64,000 nucleotides of DNA from Caulobacter sp. 602-1 (GCF_003931565.1 NZ_RRYI01000006.1:293604-357603); one strand, 5' to 3'; shown: positions 1 through 13,476, counted from the stretch's first letter. Translations and numbers: made by a program. Notes: generated by a model from the sequence alone, not told the origin.

Positions 1-866
1 TGGCCGATGCCAATCAGGCCGCTGATCTGGTCGGCAGGCAACTGACCCGTGACGAGGCGGCCCAGATAGAAGCCGATCGTCCTGATCATGCCCCACACCT
101 CGACCGTGGCGTCGGGAATGGCGGTCAGGATGCTGGAGCGCTTGAACTGGGTGATCCCGGCGTTCTCGATGCCCAGCTGGCCGGTCTTCATGCGCCCGCT
201 GATCTTGTCGTTGATCTCGACCAGGCGCGGCGTGGCGGTCAGGTGGACCTGCTGCTGGCCCCGCTTGACGGTGAAGTCGATCGGCAGGTTGGCGCGCAGC
301 GAGACATAGCCCTGCAGATCCTGGAACGTGCCGATCTTGCGGCCGTCGGCGGCGACGATGATATCGCCTTTCTTGAAGCCGGCCACGGCGGCCGCGCCGC
401 CCGGCACGACGCCATTGACGCTGGCCACGCGCTGCGGCGAGCCCACCAGCACCAGGAAGACGGCCATGATCAGGATGGCCAGGACGAAGTTCGACACCGG
501 GCCGGCCACGGCGATGATCGCCCGCTGCCAGACCGGCTTGAAATGGAAGTACTTGGAGACGCCCGCCTCGCCCTCGCGCCGTACGATCGAGTCGCGCATG
601 GCGGCCAGATTGTCCTGGTCGGGCACGCTGGCGGCGTTCTCGTCGCCGGAGAAGCGGACATAGCCGCCCAGGGGGATCGAGGCGACGCGCCATTCGACGC
701 CGTGCTTGTCGGTCCACGACAGCAGCGGCGGGCCAAAGCCGATCGAGAAACAATCGATGGCCACCCCGCAAGCCCGCGCGGCCCAGTAGTGCCCGAGCTC
801 GTGGATGGTCACCACGACGGACAGCACGAAGGCCGTGGACAGGATGAAGATCAAGACGTCAGTCAT
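1..866 (-). CDS. mmpA: Site-2 metalloprotease MmpA/RseP (N-terminal part, runs off window)
   Basis: Intramembrane zinc protease of the RseP/site-2 family; in Caulobacter the orthologue MmpA degrades the membrane remnant of the polarity factor PodJ. About 288 residues are visible. The first helix carries the zinc-binding HELGH (residues 22-26), followed by the family's GFGPPLLSW and IPLGGYVRF segments, a second membrane segment (AVAGPVSNFVLAILIMAVFL) and one PDZ domain (about residues 120-200, with GDIIVAADGR). The C-terminal LDG motif lies outside the window. The start is the ATG at 866, 21 nt after the dxr stop, so it is the last visible gene of the pyrH-frr-uppS-cdsA-dxr-mmpA unit. Family assignment is certain; the PodJ role is inferred from orthology. 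Confidence 0.95.
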   Translation of the reverse strand, partial: MTDVLIFILSTAFVLSVVVTIHELGHYWAARACGVAIDCFSIGFGPPLLSWTDKHGVEWRVASIPLGGYVRFSGDENAASVPDQDNLAAMRDSIVRREGEAGVSKYFHFKPVWQRAIIAVAGPVSNFVLAILIMAVFLVLVGSPQRVASVNGVVPGGAAAVAGFKKGDIIVAADGRKIGTFQDLQGYVSLRANLPIDFTVKRGQQQVHLTATPRLVEINDKISGRMKTGQLGIENAGITQFKRSSILTAIPDATVEVWGMIRTIGFYLGRLVTGQLPADQISGLIGIG

Positions 867-887
867 AAGGTTGGCCGGTCCCCCGGA

Positions 888-2087
888 TCAGAGCCGGCGA
901 TGCTTTTGCGCGACAACCTCGGCCGCAATGCGGCGAGCGCTGGCGTCGATCATCATCGCATTATCGACAGCGTCACTTTCCGTGACGACGAGACTGCCAA
1001 GACTGTTCATACGCTCGAGAGTTCCCGCCACCGCGGCGGCAATATCGAGAAAGCCAATCCGCCGGTCAAGGAAAGCGGCGACGGCGACCTCATTGGCCGC
1101 GTTCATCGCCGTCGGAGCCCCGCCGCCCAGGCGCAGAGCCTCGCGGGCGATTCCGATCGACGGGAAGCGATCCAGGTCGGGCGATTCGAAGGTCAGCTGG
1201 CCGTAGGCGGCCAGATCCAGGCGCGGCGCCGGCCAGGGCAGTCGGTCCGGCCAGGCGAAGGCGCAGGCGATCGGGGCGCGCATGTCCGGCGGGCCCAGCT
1301 GGGCCAGGGTCGAGCCATCGGCGTACTCGACCAGACTATGGATCACGGACTGGGGATGGATCACGACGTCGATGCGGCCTTCGGGCGTTCCGAACAGGTA
1401 GGAAGCCTCGATCATCTCGAGGCCCTTGTTCATCATCGTCGCGGAATCGACCGAAATCTTGGCGCCCATGCTCCAGTTCGGGTGGGCGATGGCCTGCTCC
1501 GGGGTCGCGGCGGCCATGGCGGCCCTGTCCCAGGTGCGGAAGGGGCCGCCCGAGGCGGTCAGGATCAGACGCGCCACCCGGTGTGCGCAATCGGGCTGCA
1601 GCACCTGGAAGATGGCGGAGTGCTCGGAATCGACCGGGATCACCGAGCCGCCGGCCGCCTTGGCGATGGCCAGCAGGGCCGGACCCGCGCAGACGAGGCT
1701 TTCCTTGTTGGCCAGGGCCACGATCGCGCCGGTGCGAGCCGCCGCGACGGTCGGGGGGAGGCCAGCCGCGCCGACGATGGCCGACATCACCCAGTCCGCG
1801 CCCATGGCGGCGGCCTCGGCCACGGCGGCCGCGCCAGCGGCGGCGCGCACGCCGGTTCCGGCCAAGCCGTCCCTCAGCGTCTCAAGCTTGCTCTCGTCCT
1901 CGATGACCGCGACTTTCGGCGACCAGCGCCGGGCCTGCTCGATCAGACGCTCGACATTGCGACCGGCCGTCAGGGCCAGGATTTCGACCTCTACGCCGGA
2001 TTCCTCGAAAAGGCTCAAGGTCGAAAGGCCGATCGATCCGGTCGAGCCCAGCACCACCACCTTGCGGGGCAAGGTCAATGCGCCCAT
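888..2087 (-). CDS. dxr: 1-deoxy-D-xylulose 5-phosphate reductoisomerase
   Basis: Second step of the MEP isoprenoid pathway: NADPH-dependent conversion of DXP to 2-C-methyl-D-erythritol 4-phosphate in the cytosol. 399 residues, the usual length. The Rossmann motif GSTGSIG is at residues 14-20, [12 protein letters not shown] and the [11 protein letters not shown] metal/substrate loop are in the middle, and [19 protein letters not shown] follows. The open frame extends far upstream, but family alignment puts the start at the ATG at 2087 (MGALTLPRK), which overlaps the end of cdsA by 13 nt. Being between cdsA/uppS and mmpA ties isoprenoid precursor supply to undecaprenyl carrier and phospholipid synthesis. 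Confidence 0.96.
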   Translation of the reverse strand: MGALTLPRKVVVLGSTGSIGLSTLSLFEESGVEVEILALTAGRNVERLIEQARRWSPKVAVIEDESKLETLRDGLAGTGVRAAAGAAAVAEAAAMGADWVMSAIVGAAGLPPTVAAARTGAIVALANKESLVCAGPALLAIAKAAGGSVIPVDSEHSAIFQVLQPDCAHRVARLILTASGGPFRTWDRAAMAAATPEQAIAHPNWSMGAKISVDSATMMNKGLEMIEASYLFGTPEGRIDVVIHPQSVIHSLVEYADGSTLAQLGPPDMRAPIACAFAWPDRLPWPAPRLDLAAYGQLTFESPDLDRFPSIGIAREALRLGGGAPTAMNAANEVAVAAFLDRRIGFLDIAAAVAGTLERMNSLGSLVVTESDAVDNAMMIDASARRIAAEVVAQKHRRL

Positions 2088-2902
2088 CCCACGTGGTCGA
2101 CCAGCCGTACGGCGGCGATGACGATCGCCGCGAACATCAGGCCATCGACGCGATCCAGCAGGCCGCCGTGGCCCGGAATGATGTCGCCGCTGTCCTTCAC
2201 GCCGAAGCGGCGCTTCAGGATCGATTCCCAGAGGTCTCCGGCCATGGTCGCCAGGCCGCCGAGCAGGCCGATCAGGGCCGCCGCGGGCCAGACCAGCTTC
2301 AAGTGGGCGAAGTAGGCCACCAGAATCGCGCCGATCGTCGCCGCCACCAGGCCACCGATGAAGCCCGACCAGGTCTTGTTGGGCGAGATCTGGGGCCACA
2401 GCTTCGGCCCCTTCAGCAGGCTGCCGACCACATAGGCGAAGATGTCGGCGAACCAGGTCACCACGAACAGCAGCAGCGTCCACCACAGACCGTCCGGCAG
2501 GGAGCGAACCCACACCAGAGCGATGACCGCCGGGGCGATATAGACCACGCCATAGGCCGCGTCGGCCCGGCGCTCGACCGCGCCGCGCGCGATCAGGCCC
2601 GCCAGGAAGGCGCCGACCAGCACCACCGACCAGGCGATGTAGAAATTGTGCAGGAAGCCGGCGATCACGGCGATCGCGCAGAAGACGCCGACCACGGCGC
2701 CGACCGCTCGAGGAGCCTTGGGCGCGCTGATCTTCCCCCATTCGCGGGCCAGCAGAGCCACGCAAAGGAGGGCCAACGCCAGAATCCAGTAGCCCCCGAA
2801 CCAGACGGCGGCCACGACCGTGGGCACGAGCACGGTGGCGGAAACCACGCGCGTCCGAAGATTGCCCCAGTTGAAACGCTTAGCCGGCGACGGCGACGTC
2901 AT
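2075..2902 (-). CDS. cdsA: Phosphatidate cytidylyltransferase (CDP-diglyceride synthase)
   Basis: Makes CDP-diacylglycerol from phosphatidate and CTP at the inner membrane, the entry to all phospholipids. 275 residues with about seven to eight hydrophobic segments. The C-terminal CTP-transferase signature is intact: [20 protein letters not shown] followed by GLLDRVDGL. The start overlaps uppS by 23 nt and the end overlaps dxr by 13 nt, so translational coupling is likely. Confidence 0.95.
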   Translation of the reverse strand: MTSPSPAKRFNWGNLRTRVVSATVLVPTVVAAVWFGGYWILALALLCVALLAREWGKISAPKAPRAVGAVVGVFCAIAVIAGFLHNFYIAWSVVLVGAFLAGLIARGAVERRADAAYGVVYIAPAVIALVWVRSLPDGLWWTLLLFVVTWFADIFAYVVGSLLKGPKLWPQISPNKTWSGFIGGLVAATIGAILVAYFAHLKLVWPAAALIGLLGGLATMAGDLWESILKRRFGVKDSGDIIPGHGGLLDRVDGLMFAAIVIAAVRLVDHVGWAH

Positions 2903-3659
2903 CGGCAGCGACCCCTCCGTAGCGTCGGTCCCGACGGCGATAGTCTGCGATGGCGGCCGCCAGGGATTCGGGCCCGTAGTCCGGCCAGAGCACGTCCTGG
3001 AAGACCAGCTCGGCGTAGGCGCACTCCCAGAGGAGGAAGTTGGAGATCCGGCGCTCGCCGCTGGTGCGCACGATCAGGTCCGGCGCCGGCGCGGAAGCCG
3101 TCGACAGGAAGCGCTCGAAGGTCTCTTCGGTCAGGTCCGAGGCCTTGGCTTCGCCCCGCTCGACCTTCTCGGCGAAGGCGCGGGCCGCGTCGGTGATGTC
3201 GGCCTGACCGCCATAGTTGAAGGCCACCTGCAGCGTGAACCGGGTGTTGCCCTCGGTGCGCTTCTCCGCCCTGTCGATCACCTCGGCGATATCCGCCGAC
3301 AGTCCCGTGCGACGGCCGATGATGCGGACGCGCACACCCGCCTTGGCCAGGCGCTCGAGGTCCGATTCGACATAGGCCTTGAGCAGGTTCATCAGCTCGG
3401 AGACCTCGTGCGCCGGCCGACGCCAGTTCTCAGTCGAGAAGCCGAAGACCGTCAGAACGCCAACGTTCTGAGCCTGAGCGCCCTCGACGGTGCGCTTGAG
3501 AGCGTTGACCCCGGCGCGATGACCGAGGACGCGCGGCATCCCCCGCTGCTTCGCCCAGCGGCCGTTGCCATCCATGATAATGGCCACGTGCAGACGTTGA
3601 TCGGTCGCCTCGCCCCCGGCGCGCCCCGACACGTTCTGCGGACCGGTGGTCGCCGGCAT
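2880..3659 (-). CDS. uppS: Undecaprenyl diphosphate synthase (cis-prenyltransferase)
   Basis: Condenses isopentenyl diphosphate onto farnesyl diphosphate to give the C55 carrier lipid for peptidoglycan and surface polysaccharides. 259 residues from the ATG at 3659 (MPATTGPQN); an in-frame TTG lies 9 nt further up. The catalytic signature HVAIIMDGNGRWAKQRG is near the N-terminus. RTSGERRISNFLLWECAYAE and the distal D-Y-RR-RRYGG region complete the family pattern. It sits between frr and cdsA. Confidence 0.95.
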   Translation of the reverse strand: MPATTGPQNVSGRAGGEATDQRLHVAIIMDGNGRWAKQRGMPRVLGHRAGVNALKRTVEGAQAQNVGVLTVFGFSTENWRRPAHEVSELMNLLKAYVESDLERLAKAGVRVRIIGRRTGLSADIAEVIDRAEKRTEGNTRFTLQVAFNYGGQADITDAARAFAEKVERGEAKASDLTEETFERFLSTASAPAPDLIVRTSGERRISNFLLWECAYAELVFQDVLWPDYGPESLAAAIADYRRRDRRYGGVAADDVAVAG

Positions 3660-3710
3660 TCGCTTCAACCTTCCCTCGTCGCTCCCCCGTCAACTCGCAG
3701 GAGGGGGCGA

Positions 3711-4277
3711 TCAGACCTGCATGATCTCTTGTTCTTTGATTTTCAAGGCCTCGTCCACGCGCTTGATGGCCTCGTCGGTCATCTTCTGGACCTCGGTTTC
3801 CATCTTCTTGCGCTCGTCCTCGGCGATCGCGCCGTCCTTCTCGGCCTTCTTCAGGTCGTCGTTGGCGTCGCGGCGGACGTTGCGGACGGCGATCTTCTGC
3901 TGCTCGGCGTACTTGCCGGCGATCTTGGAGAGGTCCTTGCGGCGCTCTTCGGTCAGCGGCGGAATAGGAATGCGCAGATTCTGACCTTCAACGACCGGGT
4001 TCAGGCCCAAGCCCGAGGCGCGGATCGCCTTCTCGACCGAGACCACGACGCCCCGGTCCCAGACGCTGACATTGATCTGGCGCGGCTCGGGCACGCTGAC
4101 CGAGGCCACCGCGTTCAGGGGCGTGGTCGAGCCGTAGGCCTCGACCATCACCTGATCCAGCAGGCTGGCCGACGCACGGCCGGTGCGCAGGGATCCGAAC
4201 TCTTCCTTCAGAGCGGCGACGGCCTTGTCCATGCGGTCGCGGTAGCGGGCCAGGACGGGTTTCTCGGCGGCGGCCAT
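3711..4277 (-). CDS. frr: Ribosome recycling factor
   Basis: Together with EF-G it splits post-termination ribosomes. 188 residues, slightly longer than the common 185. [21 protein letters not shown] is followed by [20 protein letters not shown] in the second domain, and the C-terminal three-helix-bundle sequence [28 protein letters not shown] is typical. Good ribosome site (GGAGAG) just before the ATG at 4277. The order pyrH-frr-uppS is common in proteobacteria. Confidence 0.96.
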   Translation of the reverse strand: MAAAEKPVLARYRDRMDKAVAALKEEFGSLRTGRASASLLDQVMVEAYGSTTPLNAVASVSVPEPRQINVSVWDRGVVVSVEKAIRASGLGLNPVVEGQNLRIPIPPLTEERRKDLSKIAGKYAEQQKIAVRNVRRDANDDLKKAEKDGAIAEDERKKMETEVQKMTDEAIKRVDEALKIKEQEIMQV

Positions 4278-4304
4278 GAGGCTCTCCTCGCTTGTCTTTA
4301 AGGC

Positions 4305-5045
4305 TTAGGCGGCGCGGTCGGCGGCGACCACGGTGTGGGTCCCCTCGCCTCGCAGGACGGTCAGCAGGTTGCCGCGTCCCTTGATCGAGAAGACCACGAT
4401 CGGAATATTGCTGTCGCGCATCAGCGCGACGGCCGAGGCGTCCATGACCCGCAGGTCCTTGGCCAGCACGTCCATATAGCTCAGGCGATCATAGCGCTCG
4501 GCCTCCGGATCCTTCTTGGGATCGGCCGTATAGACGCCATCGACGCTGGTGCCCTTGAACAGCGCGTCGCACTGCATCTCGGCCGCGCGCAGGGCCGCGG
4601 CGGTGTCGGTGGTGAAGAACGGGTTGCCGGTGCCGGCGGCGAAGATCACCACGCGCCCCTTCTCCAGGTGACGCTGGGCGCGACGGCGGATGTAGGGCTC
4701 GCAGACCGTGGCCATCGGGATCGCCGACTGCACGCGGGTCTCGACGCCGATGCGCTCGAGCGCGTCCTGCATGGCCAGGGCGTTCATGACGGTGGCCAGC
4801 ATGCCCATGTAGTCGGCGCTGGAGCGTTCCATGCCCTTGGCCGCGCCCGCCATGCCGCGGAAGATATTGCCGCCGCCGATCACCAGGCACAGCTCGACGC
4901 CGGACTTGACGATCTCGGCCACGTCTTCGGCAACGGATTGTACGGTGTTGGTGTCGATACCGTAGGGCGTGTCCCCCATGAGGACCTCGCCGGACACCTT
5001 CAGCAGGATGCGGCGGTATTTCTGGGGCGTGCTGGTATCGGACAT
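4305..5045 (-). CDS. pyrH: UMP kinase
   Basis: Phosphorylates UMP to UDP; cytosolic hexamer of the amino acid kinase family. 246 residues. [13 protein letters not shown] (ATP-binding Lys and Gly) is near the N-terminus, [10 protein letters not shown] follows, and the [16 protein letters not shown] and GVYTADPKK motifs lie in the second half. First gene of its unit; a promoter is visible just upstream (5087-5116). Confidence 0.97.
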   Translation of the reverse strand: MSDTSTPQKYRRILLKVSGEVLMGDTPYGIDTNTVQSVAEDVAEIVKSGVELCLVIGGGNIFRGMAGAAKGMERSSADYMGMLATVMNALAMQDALERIGVETRVQSAIPMATVCEPYIRRRAQRHLEKGRVVIFAAGTGNPFFTTDTAAALRAAEMQCDALFKGTSVDGVYTADPKKDPEAERYDRLSYMDVLAKDLRVMDASAVALMRDSNIPIVVFSIKGRGNLLTVLRGEGTHTVVAADRAA

Positions 5046-5072
5046 GGGACCGCTATTCCTGAGTCGTCGGCA

Positions 5073-5116
5073 CGCACATTACGTGCGTTCTACAGAAGTG
5101 GGATGGGTTTTGCCAA
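5073..5116 (-). promoter_or_regulatory. Predicted pyrH-operon promoter with leader hairpin
   Basis: On the minus strand TTGGCA (5111-5116) and TAGAAC (5087-5092) are separated by 18 nt. Just downstream, in the leader, CGCAC/GTGCG (5073-5087) forms a short inverted repeat. The promoter lies between the tsf terminator and pyrH, as expected if pyrH-frr-uppS-cdsA-dxr-mmpA is transcribed independently. Read by eye; no start-site data. Confidence 0.5.
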
Positions 5117-5157
5117 CCGCGGCCGCGCCTTTGACAGCACGGCCAAACGGCAGGCGC

Positions 5158-5194
5158 AAAAAGGGCGCGGCGCGCGTCTAGACGCGCCGCGCCC
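5158..5194 (-). terminator. Terminator after tsf
   Basis: A long GC-rich inverted repeat centred on GTCTAGAC, with outer arms GGGCGCGGC/GCCGCGCCC (5163-5194). On the minus strand it is followed by a short T run (5158-5162). It ends the rpsB-tsf unit before the pyrH promoter. Confidence 0.75.
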
Positions 5195-5235
5195 TGATTG
5201 TTTGCCAGAAGCCCGAAGGCTCCCGACGGCAAGCC

Positions 5236-6174
5236 TTAGGCTTGGCCGGTCATCGAGGCGACTTCGGCGGCGAAGTCATCCTGCTTCTTTTCCACGCCTT
5301 CGCCCAGGGCCAGACGGGTGAAGCCCTTCACGGCGATCGGCGCGCCCAGCGTCTTGGCGGTCTCGGCGACCAGCTGCTCGACGGTCTGGTCCGGGTTCAT
5401 GACGAAAGCCTGCTTCAGCAGCACGACTTCTTCCAGGAACTTGCGGATGCGGCCTTCGATCATCTTTTCGACGACCGCCGGCGGCTTGCCGGACTCCAGA
5501 GCCTGCTCGGTGAACACGGCCTTTTCACGCTCGATGGCGGCCGGGTCCAGATCGTCCGCCGACAGCGACAGCGGAGCGGTCGCGGCGACGTGCATGGCGA
5601 TCTTGCGGCCCAGCTCGCGCAGGGCGGCCTTGTCGCCGGTCGACTCGACGGCCACCAGCACGCCGATGCGGCCAAGGTCCGGCGCGGTGGCGTTGTGGAT
5701 GTACGAGGCGACGACGCCGTTCTCGACGGTGTGCTTGGCCGCGCGACGCACCATCATGTTCTCGCCGATCGTGGCGATCAGGTTCGTCAGATGGTCCTGC
5801 ACGGTCTCGCCGCCGGCCAGCTTGGCCGCGGTGATGGCGTCGACCGAACCGTCGGTGGTCAGAGCCGCGCCGGCGATCTGGCGAGCGGCGCCTTGGAACA
5901 GGTCGTTGCGCGACACGAAGTCGGTTTCGGCGTTCACTTCGACGGCGGTGGCGGTTTCACCCGCGCCTTGATCGGCCGTGGCGACGGCCACCAGGCCCTC
6001 GGCGGCGGCGCGATCGGCCTTCTTGGCGGCCTTCGAGAGGCCCTTGGCGCGCAGCCAGTCGATGGATGCTTCGATGTCGCCGTTGTTTTCCGACAGCGCC
6101 TTCTTGCAGTCCATCATGCCGACGCCGGACTTTTCGCGCAGTTCTTTGACGAGCGCGGCCGTGATCTCAGCCAT
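5236..6174 (-). CDS. tsf: Elongation factor Ts
   Basis: Guanine nucleotide exchange factor for EF-Tu. 312 residues. The N-terminal UBA-like domain contains the signature [14 protein letters not shown] and [26 protein letters not shown] opens the core dimerisation region. It follows rpsB by 111 nt with a hairpin in between, the standard rpsB-tsf pair. Confidence 0.97.
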   Translation of the reverse strand: MAEITAALVKELREKSGVGMMDCKKALSENNGDIEASIDWLRAKGLSKAAKKADRAAAEGLVAVATADQGAGETATAVEVNAETDFVSRNDLFQGAARQIAGAALTTDGSVDAITAAKLAGGETVQDHLTNLIATIGENMMVRRAAKHTVENGVVASYIHNATAPDLGRIGVLVAVESTGDKAALRELGRKIAMHVAATAPLSLSADDLDPAAIEREKAVFTEQALESGKPPAVVEKMIEGRIRKFLEEVVLLKQAFVMNPDQTVEQLVAETAKTLGAPIAVKGFTRLALGEGVEKKQDDFAAEVASMTGQA

Positions 6175-6200
6175 GGAAAATCTCCATATTCAAACGGTTA

Positions 6201-6225
6201 GCGACCGGGCTTGTAGCCCGGTCGC
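6201..6225 (-). promoter_or_regulatory. rpsB-tsf intercistronic hairpin
   Basis: Perfect 10-bp inverted repeat GCGACCGGGC/GCCCGGTCGC with a 5-nt loop, between the rpsB stop and the tsf start. No T run follows on the minus strand, so it fits a partial attenuator or an RNA-processing/stability element better than a full terminator. Confidence 0.5.
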
Positions 6226-6285
6226 ATGTCAGGGTCGCGACGGCCTCTCCACCCCGGCCAGGCCAGGAGAGAGGCGCGCGGGAAA

Positions 6286-7137
6286 TCAGCCCTCGGCCGA
6301 CTCCGGAGCCGCTTCGGCGGCGACTTCAACCGGCGCTTCCGGAGCGGCTTCCGGGGCGACTTCAGCGATCGCTTCCGGAGCCAGAGCGCGGGCCAGGGCC
6401 GGCTCGGTCGGGTTCACGGCGGCGCCCAGGTCGACGCCCGAGCCGGCTTGGCCAGCAGCCAGGCCGTCCAGGACGGCGTCGGCGATCAGGTCGCAGTACA
6501 GCTGCAGGGCGCGAGCGGCGTCGTCGTTACCCGGGATCGGGTAGGTGATGCCGTCCGGATCGCAGTTGGTGTCGAGAATGGCGACGACCGGGATGTTCAG
6601 CTTGCGGGCTTCCAGGATCGCGATCGCTTCCTTGTTGGTGTCGATCACGAACATGATGTCGGGGATGCCGCCCATGTCCTTGATGCCGCCCAGCGACAGT
6701 TCCAGCTTGTCGCGCTCGCGCGTCAGCTGCAGCAGCTCCTTCTTGGAACGGCCTTGGCCTTCGCCGGCCAGGACGCCTTCCAGCTCGCGCAGACGCGCGA
6801 TCGAGCCCGAAACGGTGCGCCAGTTGGTCAGCGTGCCGCCGAGCCAACGGTGGTTCACATAGTATTGGGCGCAGCGCTTGGCGGCCGTGGCGACCGGGTC
6901 GCTGGCCTGGCGCTTGGTGCCGACGAACAGCACGCGGCCGCCGGCGGCGGCGACTTCACGAACCTTCACCAGGGCTTGGTGCAGCAGCGGGATCGTCTGC
7001 GACAGGTCGATGATGTGGATGTTCGAGCGCGAGCCGAAGATGTAGCGGTCCATCTTCGGGTTCCAGCGGTGCGTCTGGTGACCGAAGTGGGCGCCGGCTT
7101 CCAGGAGCTGACGCATGGAGAATTCGGGAAGAGCCAT
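6286..7137 (-). CDS. rpsB: 30S ribosomal protein S2
   Basis: Small-subunit protein needed for S1 binding. 283 residues from the ATG at 7137 ([20 protein letters not shown]). The open frame continues upstream, but MALPEF with the [19 protein letters not shown] segment is the canonical S2 N-terminus. The body includes FVGTKRQAS and [11 protein letters not shown]. The last 45 or so residues are an Ala/Glu/Pro-rich tail, common in alphaproteobacterial S2. First gene of rpsB-tsf. Confidence 0.97.
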   Translation of the reverse strand: MALPEFSMRQLLEAGAHFGHQTHRWNPKMDRYIFGSRSNIHIIDLSQTIPLLHQALVKVREVAAAGGRVLFVGTKRQASDPVATAAKRCAQYYVNHRWLGGTLTNWRTVSGSIARLRELEGVLAGEGQGRSKKELLQLTRERDKLELSLGGIKDMGGIPDIMFVIDTNKEAIAILEARKLNIPVVAILDTNCDPDGITYPIPGNDDAARALQLYCDLIADAVLDGLAAGQAGSGVDLGAAVNPTEPALARALAPEAIAEVAPEAAPEAPVEVAAEAAPESAEG

Positions 7138-7179
7138 CGGGCCTGTATCCTTTTTCCGGTTGAACCTCCGCGGACACCC

Positions 7180-7203
7180 CCGTTCCAGACCATTCTGGAG
7201 CGG
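7180..7203 (-). promoter_or_regulatory. Structured element in rpsB 5' leader
   Basis: Between the predicted promoter and the rpsB start the leader contains a hairpin with CCG-TCCAGA pairing with TCTGGA-CGG (one mismatch) and a 4-nt loop. Its position, about 45-65 nt before the start codon, suggests S2-type autoregulation. The sequence shows the fold; the regulatory role is inference. Confidence 0.45.
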
Positions 7204-7269
7204 GACCGGAACGGCGAAGCCGGGATGTCTCCCCGGCGCAACCGAACGTCCACGTGTGGAATGGCCGGG

Positions 7270-7298
7270 CAGATAGTCTCTCGGCGGAGAAAAAGCAA
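7270..7298 (-). promoter_or_regulatory. Predicted rpsB promoter
   Basis: On the minus strand TTGCTT (7293-7298), a 17-nt spacer, and TATCTG (7270-7275). This gives a leader of about 125 nt before rpsB. The remaining 7299-7494 holds no gene that could be supported; it ends with the plus-strand ribosome site of the HAD gene. Confidence 0.5.
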
Positions 7299-7494
7299 GC
7301 CCTCGCCGCGATGGCCGGCGCTGGCCGCACGGTTGATCCGTCGTGATCCCGCCGCCCGCAAGATCCATCCCCGAAACGGGCGAGCATGCGCCGCCCCTCC
7401 ACAGGAAGACCGGAAAGCCGTCGCCGTCCCGACATAGTGATGTGGCGTAATCCCTCCGGCGTCGTCGTTCTACACGGCATAGCTGGAGGACGTC

Positions 7495-8145
7495 ATGCTC
7501 GCGGTCTTCGATCTGGACGGAACCTTGCTGGACGGCGACTCCACCGGCCTCTGGCTGTGGGGACGGGTCAAGCGCTCGCCCCTGCGCGCCCTGGCGGTCC
7601 TCGTCGCGGCCCCGCTCGCCGCGCCGATGGTGATGATCCCGCGCACGCGCCGGCTCGGCGCCTCGATCCTGCTGTGGATCGCCACGGCGGGCCTGGGCGA
7701 GCGGGCCTTGCGGGACTCCTGCGCCAAGTTCGGTGAAACCTTCCGCGCCGGCGGCAACGCCCTGGCCTGGCGCCCCGGCGGCCTCGCCGCGCTGAAGGCG
7801 CATCTGGACGCCGGTGACCGCGTCATCGTGGTCACGGCCGCGCCGGCCATCCTGGCGCAGGCCCTGATCGGCCCTCTGGGCCAGCCGATCGAGGTGCTCG
7901 GCACCTCACTGAAGCGTCGCGGCGGCGGCTGGGTCGCCGATGTCCACTGCCGCCACCAGCGCAAGTGTCAGGCCCTGGCCGAGGCCGGCCACGGCGCGCA
8001 CTGGACCTATGCCTATACCGACAGTCTCGACGACCTGCCCCTTTTGCGCGGCGCGGATAAGCCGGTGATCGTCAAGGGCGGCAAGAAGGCCGAGCGGCGG
8101 CTGTTCCGGGCCGGGCTGACCAACGGTCGGGCGGCGGCTTGGTGA
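7495..8145 (+). CDS. HAD superfamily phosphatase (SerB-like, subclass IB)
   Basis: Predicted phosphomonoesterase of unknown substrate. 216 residues. Motif [12 protein letters not shown] gives the nucleophile Asp6 and acid/base Asp8. Motif II is in VIVVTAAPA, and motif III/IV includes [11 protein letters not shown] with the metal-binding acidic residues. A hydrophobic stretch at about residues 33-70 is the cap region. GGAGG lies 6 nt before the ATG. It is monocistronic, divergent from rpsB. The window holds a second enzyme of the same subclass at 46465-47136; the two are distant paralogues. Confidence 0.8.
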   Translation: MLAVFDLDGTLLDGDSTGLWLWGRVKRSPLRALAVLVAAPLAAPMVMIPRTRRLGASILLWIATAGLGERALRDSCAKFGETFRAGGNALAWRPGGLAALKAHLDAGDRVIVVTAAPAILAQALIGPLGQPIEVLGTSLKRRGGGWVADVHCRHQRKCQALAEAGHGAHWTYAYTDSLDDLPLLRGADKPVIVKGGKKAERRLFRAGLTNGRAAAW

Positions 8146-8262
8146 CGTGACGCCTGGCGAGCGCTTCACGCAGAGCTTCGGTGTCGGACGATTGCGCGCC
8201 CGAGCCAGCCGAAAGCATGAGGCCGTGCGTGGCGGGCCATGGCGAAGGGGCTGGCTTGGCGA

Positions 8263-9315
8263 CTACCCGAAGATGATCCGGCTTCCAACGACAGTGCGGA
8301 AGACCTGATCGGGCATTTGGGCGATGGCGGGGGCGATGAAGGCTTCGCCCGTGCAGTGCCCCGGCAGGATGTAGTCCGGCTTGAGCGACTGCATCAGGGC
8401 CAAGGTCTCGAGCGCCTGCTGAGATGTCTGGGGCGGAACGAGATGGAAGCCTCCCATGATCGCATGGATTCGATCCACGCCTGACACCGCCTGCGCCGCC
8501 CGCACGGTGTTGATGATGCCCCGGTGGCTGCATGATCCGATCACGATCAGACCGTTGCCCTTCAGATGAAAGGCGGTTCCCAGCTCATGGACGGCGTCGT
8601 CGACGAAAAAGTCGAGGTCGCGACGATCAGGGTCAAGATCGGCTCGGCGACAGCCCTGTCCGGGCAACATGGCGGTCGGCACCTTCGGCCGTTCGGGTGA
8701 GACGAACGGGATCCTGCCCGTGGTGAAGCCTATGTCGGCGATGGTTCGCGGCGATGAGGCGACACGCAGATCGATTCCCGCCGCGACCAGATCGGCCTTT
8801 TCCAGCTGTCCGAAGCTCGGGCCGTTCGGCGCTACGCCTCGCAGCCGGGCGCAGAACGCTTCCTCGCCGCCAACATGGAGCGGGGTTCCACGCTTGACCC
8901 GCCCGACCAGGGCGGCGAGCCCGCCGAAATGGTCATAGTGGCCGTGACTCAGCACCATGGCGTCGACCGTCCCAGGATCGACGCCCAGGAGCGCCATGTT
9001 GGAGGCCAAGGTCTCGGGTGTGTAGCCGAAGTCGATCATCACCCGGCGGCGAGCGCCGGCGCTCATCGCGTCGGCCAAGAGCGAATAACCCCATTCGCCG
9101 CGCAGGGTGAGCTTGTAGGACGAGGCTGCGCGCTCGGGCGGAAGGATCTTCAGGCCCGGACGCTCGACCGGCGTTGCGAAACTGGAGACCGTGCTGTCGG
9201 CGAGCAGCGTCAGGGTCAGGCGATCGATCTCGGGGACCATGAGCGGCGCGGCCGCGCCAGGCAGGGGCGCCGCCATGGCCAAACCCGAGGCCAAAATCAT
9301 TCGACGCGTCAGCAT
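8263..9315 (-). CDS. Exported metallo-beta-lactamase-fold hydrolase
   Basis: 350 residues. The N-terminus LTRRMILASG followed by an Ala-rich stretch ending near residue 22 is a likely Tat signal. The metal motif SHGHYDH (His124, His126, Asp128, His129) is intact, and later histidines occur in GSCSHRG, GGFHL and LPGHCTGE. This arrangement resembles the group annotated as 7,8-dihydropterin-6-methyl-4-(beta-D-ribofuranosyl)-aminobenzene 5'-phosphate synthase-related (COG1237), a label that says little about the real substrate. It stands alone on the minus strand. The gap 8146-8262 shows nothing. Confidence 0.8.
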   Translation of the reverse strand: MLTRRMILASGLAMAAPLPGAAAPLMVPEIDRLTLTLLADSTVSSFATPVERPGLKILPPERAASSYKLTLRGEWGYSLLADAMSAGARRRVMIDFGYTPETLASNMALLGVDPGTVDAMVLSHGHYDHFGGLAALVGRVKRGTPLHVGGEEAFCARLRGVAPNGPSFGQLEKADLVAAGIDLRVASSPRTIADIGFTTGRIPFVSPERPKVPTAMLPGQGCRRADLDPDRRDLDFFVDDAVHELGTAFHLKGNGLIVIGSCSHRGIINTVRAAQAVSGVDRIHAIMGGFHLVPPQTSQQALETLALMQSLKPDYILPGHCTGEAFIAPAIAQMPDQVFRTVVGSRIIFG

Positions 9316-9537
9316 GACCGGCCCTACCGTTGGAAAGCCTATCGCTCTGATCGGCCCTTCTCAGAGATACGCGCCTCCAGGCTCCGGTGCAGCCCCAAAG
9401 CGCCTCTTGAACCGCCTCAACCGCCGCTGATCGGAATACTGGCAGGCGAGGCGTAGTGGCATCGCCAAAGCGGTAGCCAACCTCATACGCTCCGCGCGTT
9501 CTATCCGTCATGAGCGAGCCGGTCGCGTGTGTCGCGC

Positions 9538-9578
9538 GGGAGCGGCCGCGGGGCAGGCGTGGGCCCGCGGCCGCCCCG
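9538..9578. terminator. Long GC hairpin downstream of the GFA gene
   Basis: Near-perfect inverted repeat (arms GGGAGCGGCCGCGG and CCGCGGCCGCCCC, one bulge) directly after the GFA-family stop at 9583. No long T run follows, so it may be a terminator of weak intrinsic type or an mRNA 3' stabiliser. The rest of 9316-9582 is empty. Confidence 0.45.
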
Positions 9579-9582
9579 TTTG

Positions 9583-9933
9583 TCAAAACGACTTGCCGTC
9601 CACCGGCCGCGGCTTGAGAGCGAAGACGTCGACCCCGTCAAGGCAGCGAACATTGATCGCCGCCATCCTGCGACCGTCCGGCGCGGTTCCCATCCCGAAC
9701 GACTGGATGCCGCAGGTTTCGCAGAACAGGTGGGAAATCTGGTGGGTGTTGAACTGGTACTCGGTCAGGGCGTCCTGACCGCTCTTCAATTCGAAGGCGC
9801 TCTCCGGCGCGAAGGCCAGGATCGCGCCAAGCTTGCCGCAGCGCGAACAGTTGCAGCTGATCACCCCGTCCAGCTCGACCTCGACCGCGTAGCGCACGCG
9901 ACCACACTGGCAACCGCCTTGGTGACTGGCCAT
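9583..9933 (-). CDS. GFA/CENP-V-domain zinc protein
   Basis: 116 residues. Zinc-binding cysteines are in the family pattern: GGCQCGRVRY at the start, CNCSRCGKLG in the middle and CETCGIQSFG. The family is named for a proposed glutathione-dependent formaldehyde-activating enzyme, but most members have no proven activity, so no reaction is assigned. Solitary gene between dnaE and the MBL-fold gene; 9934-10044 is empty apart from a small GC hairpin. Confidence 0.85.
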   Translation of the reverse strand: MASHQGGCQCGRVRYAVEVELDGVISCNCSRCGKLGAILAFAPESAFELKSGQDALTEYQFNTHQISHLFCETCGIQSFGMGTAPDGRRMAAINVRCLDGVDVFALKPRPVDGKSF

Positions 9934-10044
9934 CGGCCCTCTCCTCCCCTGTCAGCCCGTTCTGAACCGCCTTGACGCCGCCAGCGGCGGCTATCCCGTC
10001 GAGGTCCGCCACCCCGGACATCGCACCGAAATAGGAATATGTTC

Positions 10045-13476
<3,432 letters not shown>

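Noticed and set aside
243..2315. 690-codon plus-strand open frame over mmpA, dxr and cdsA
   Set aside because: Antisense to three clear genes; amino-acid composition rich in Arg, His, Gly and Asp is the shadow of a high-GC codon bias.
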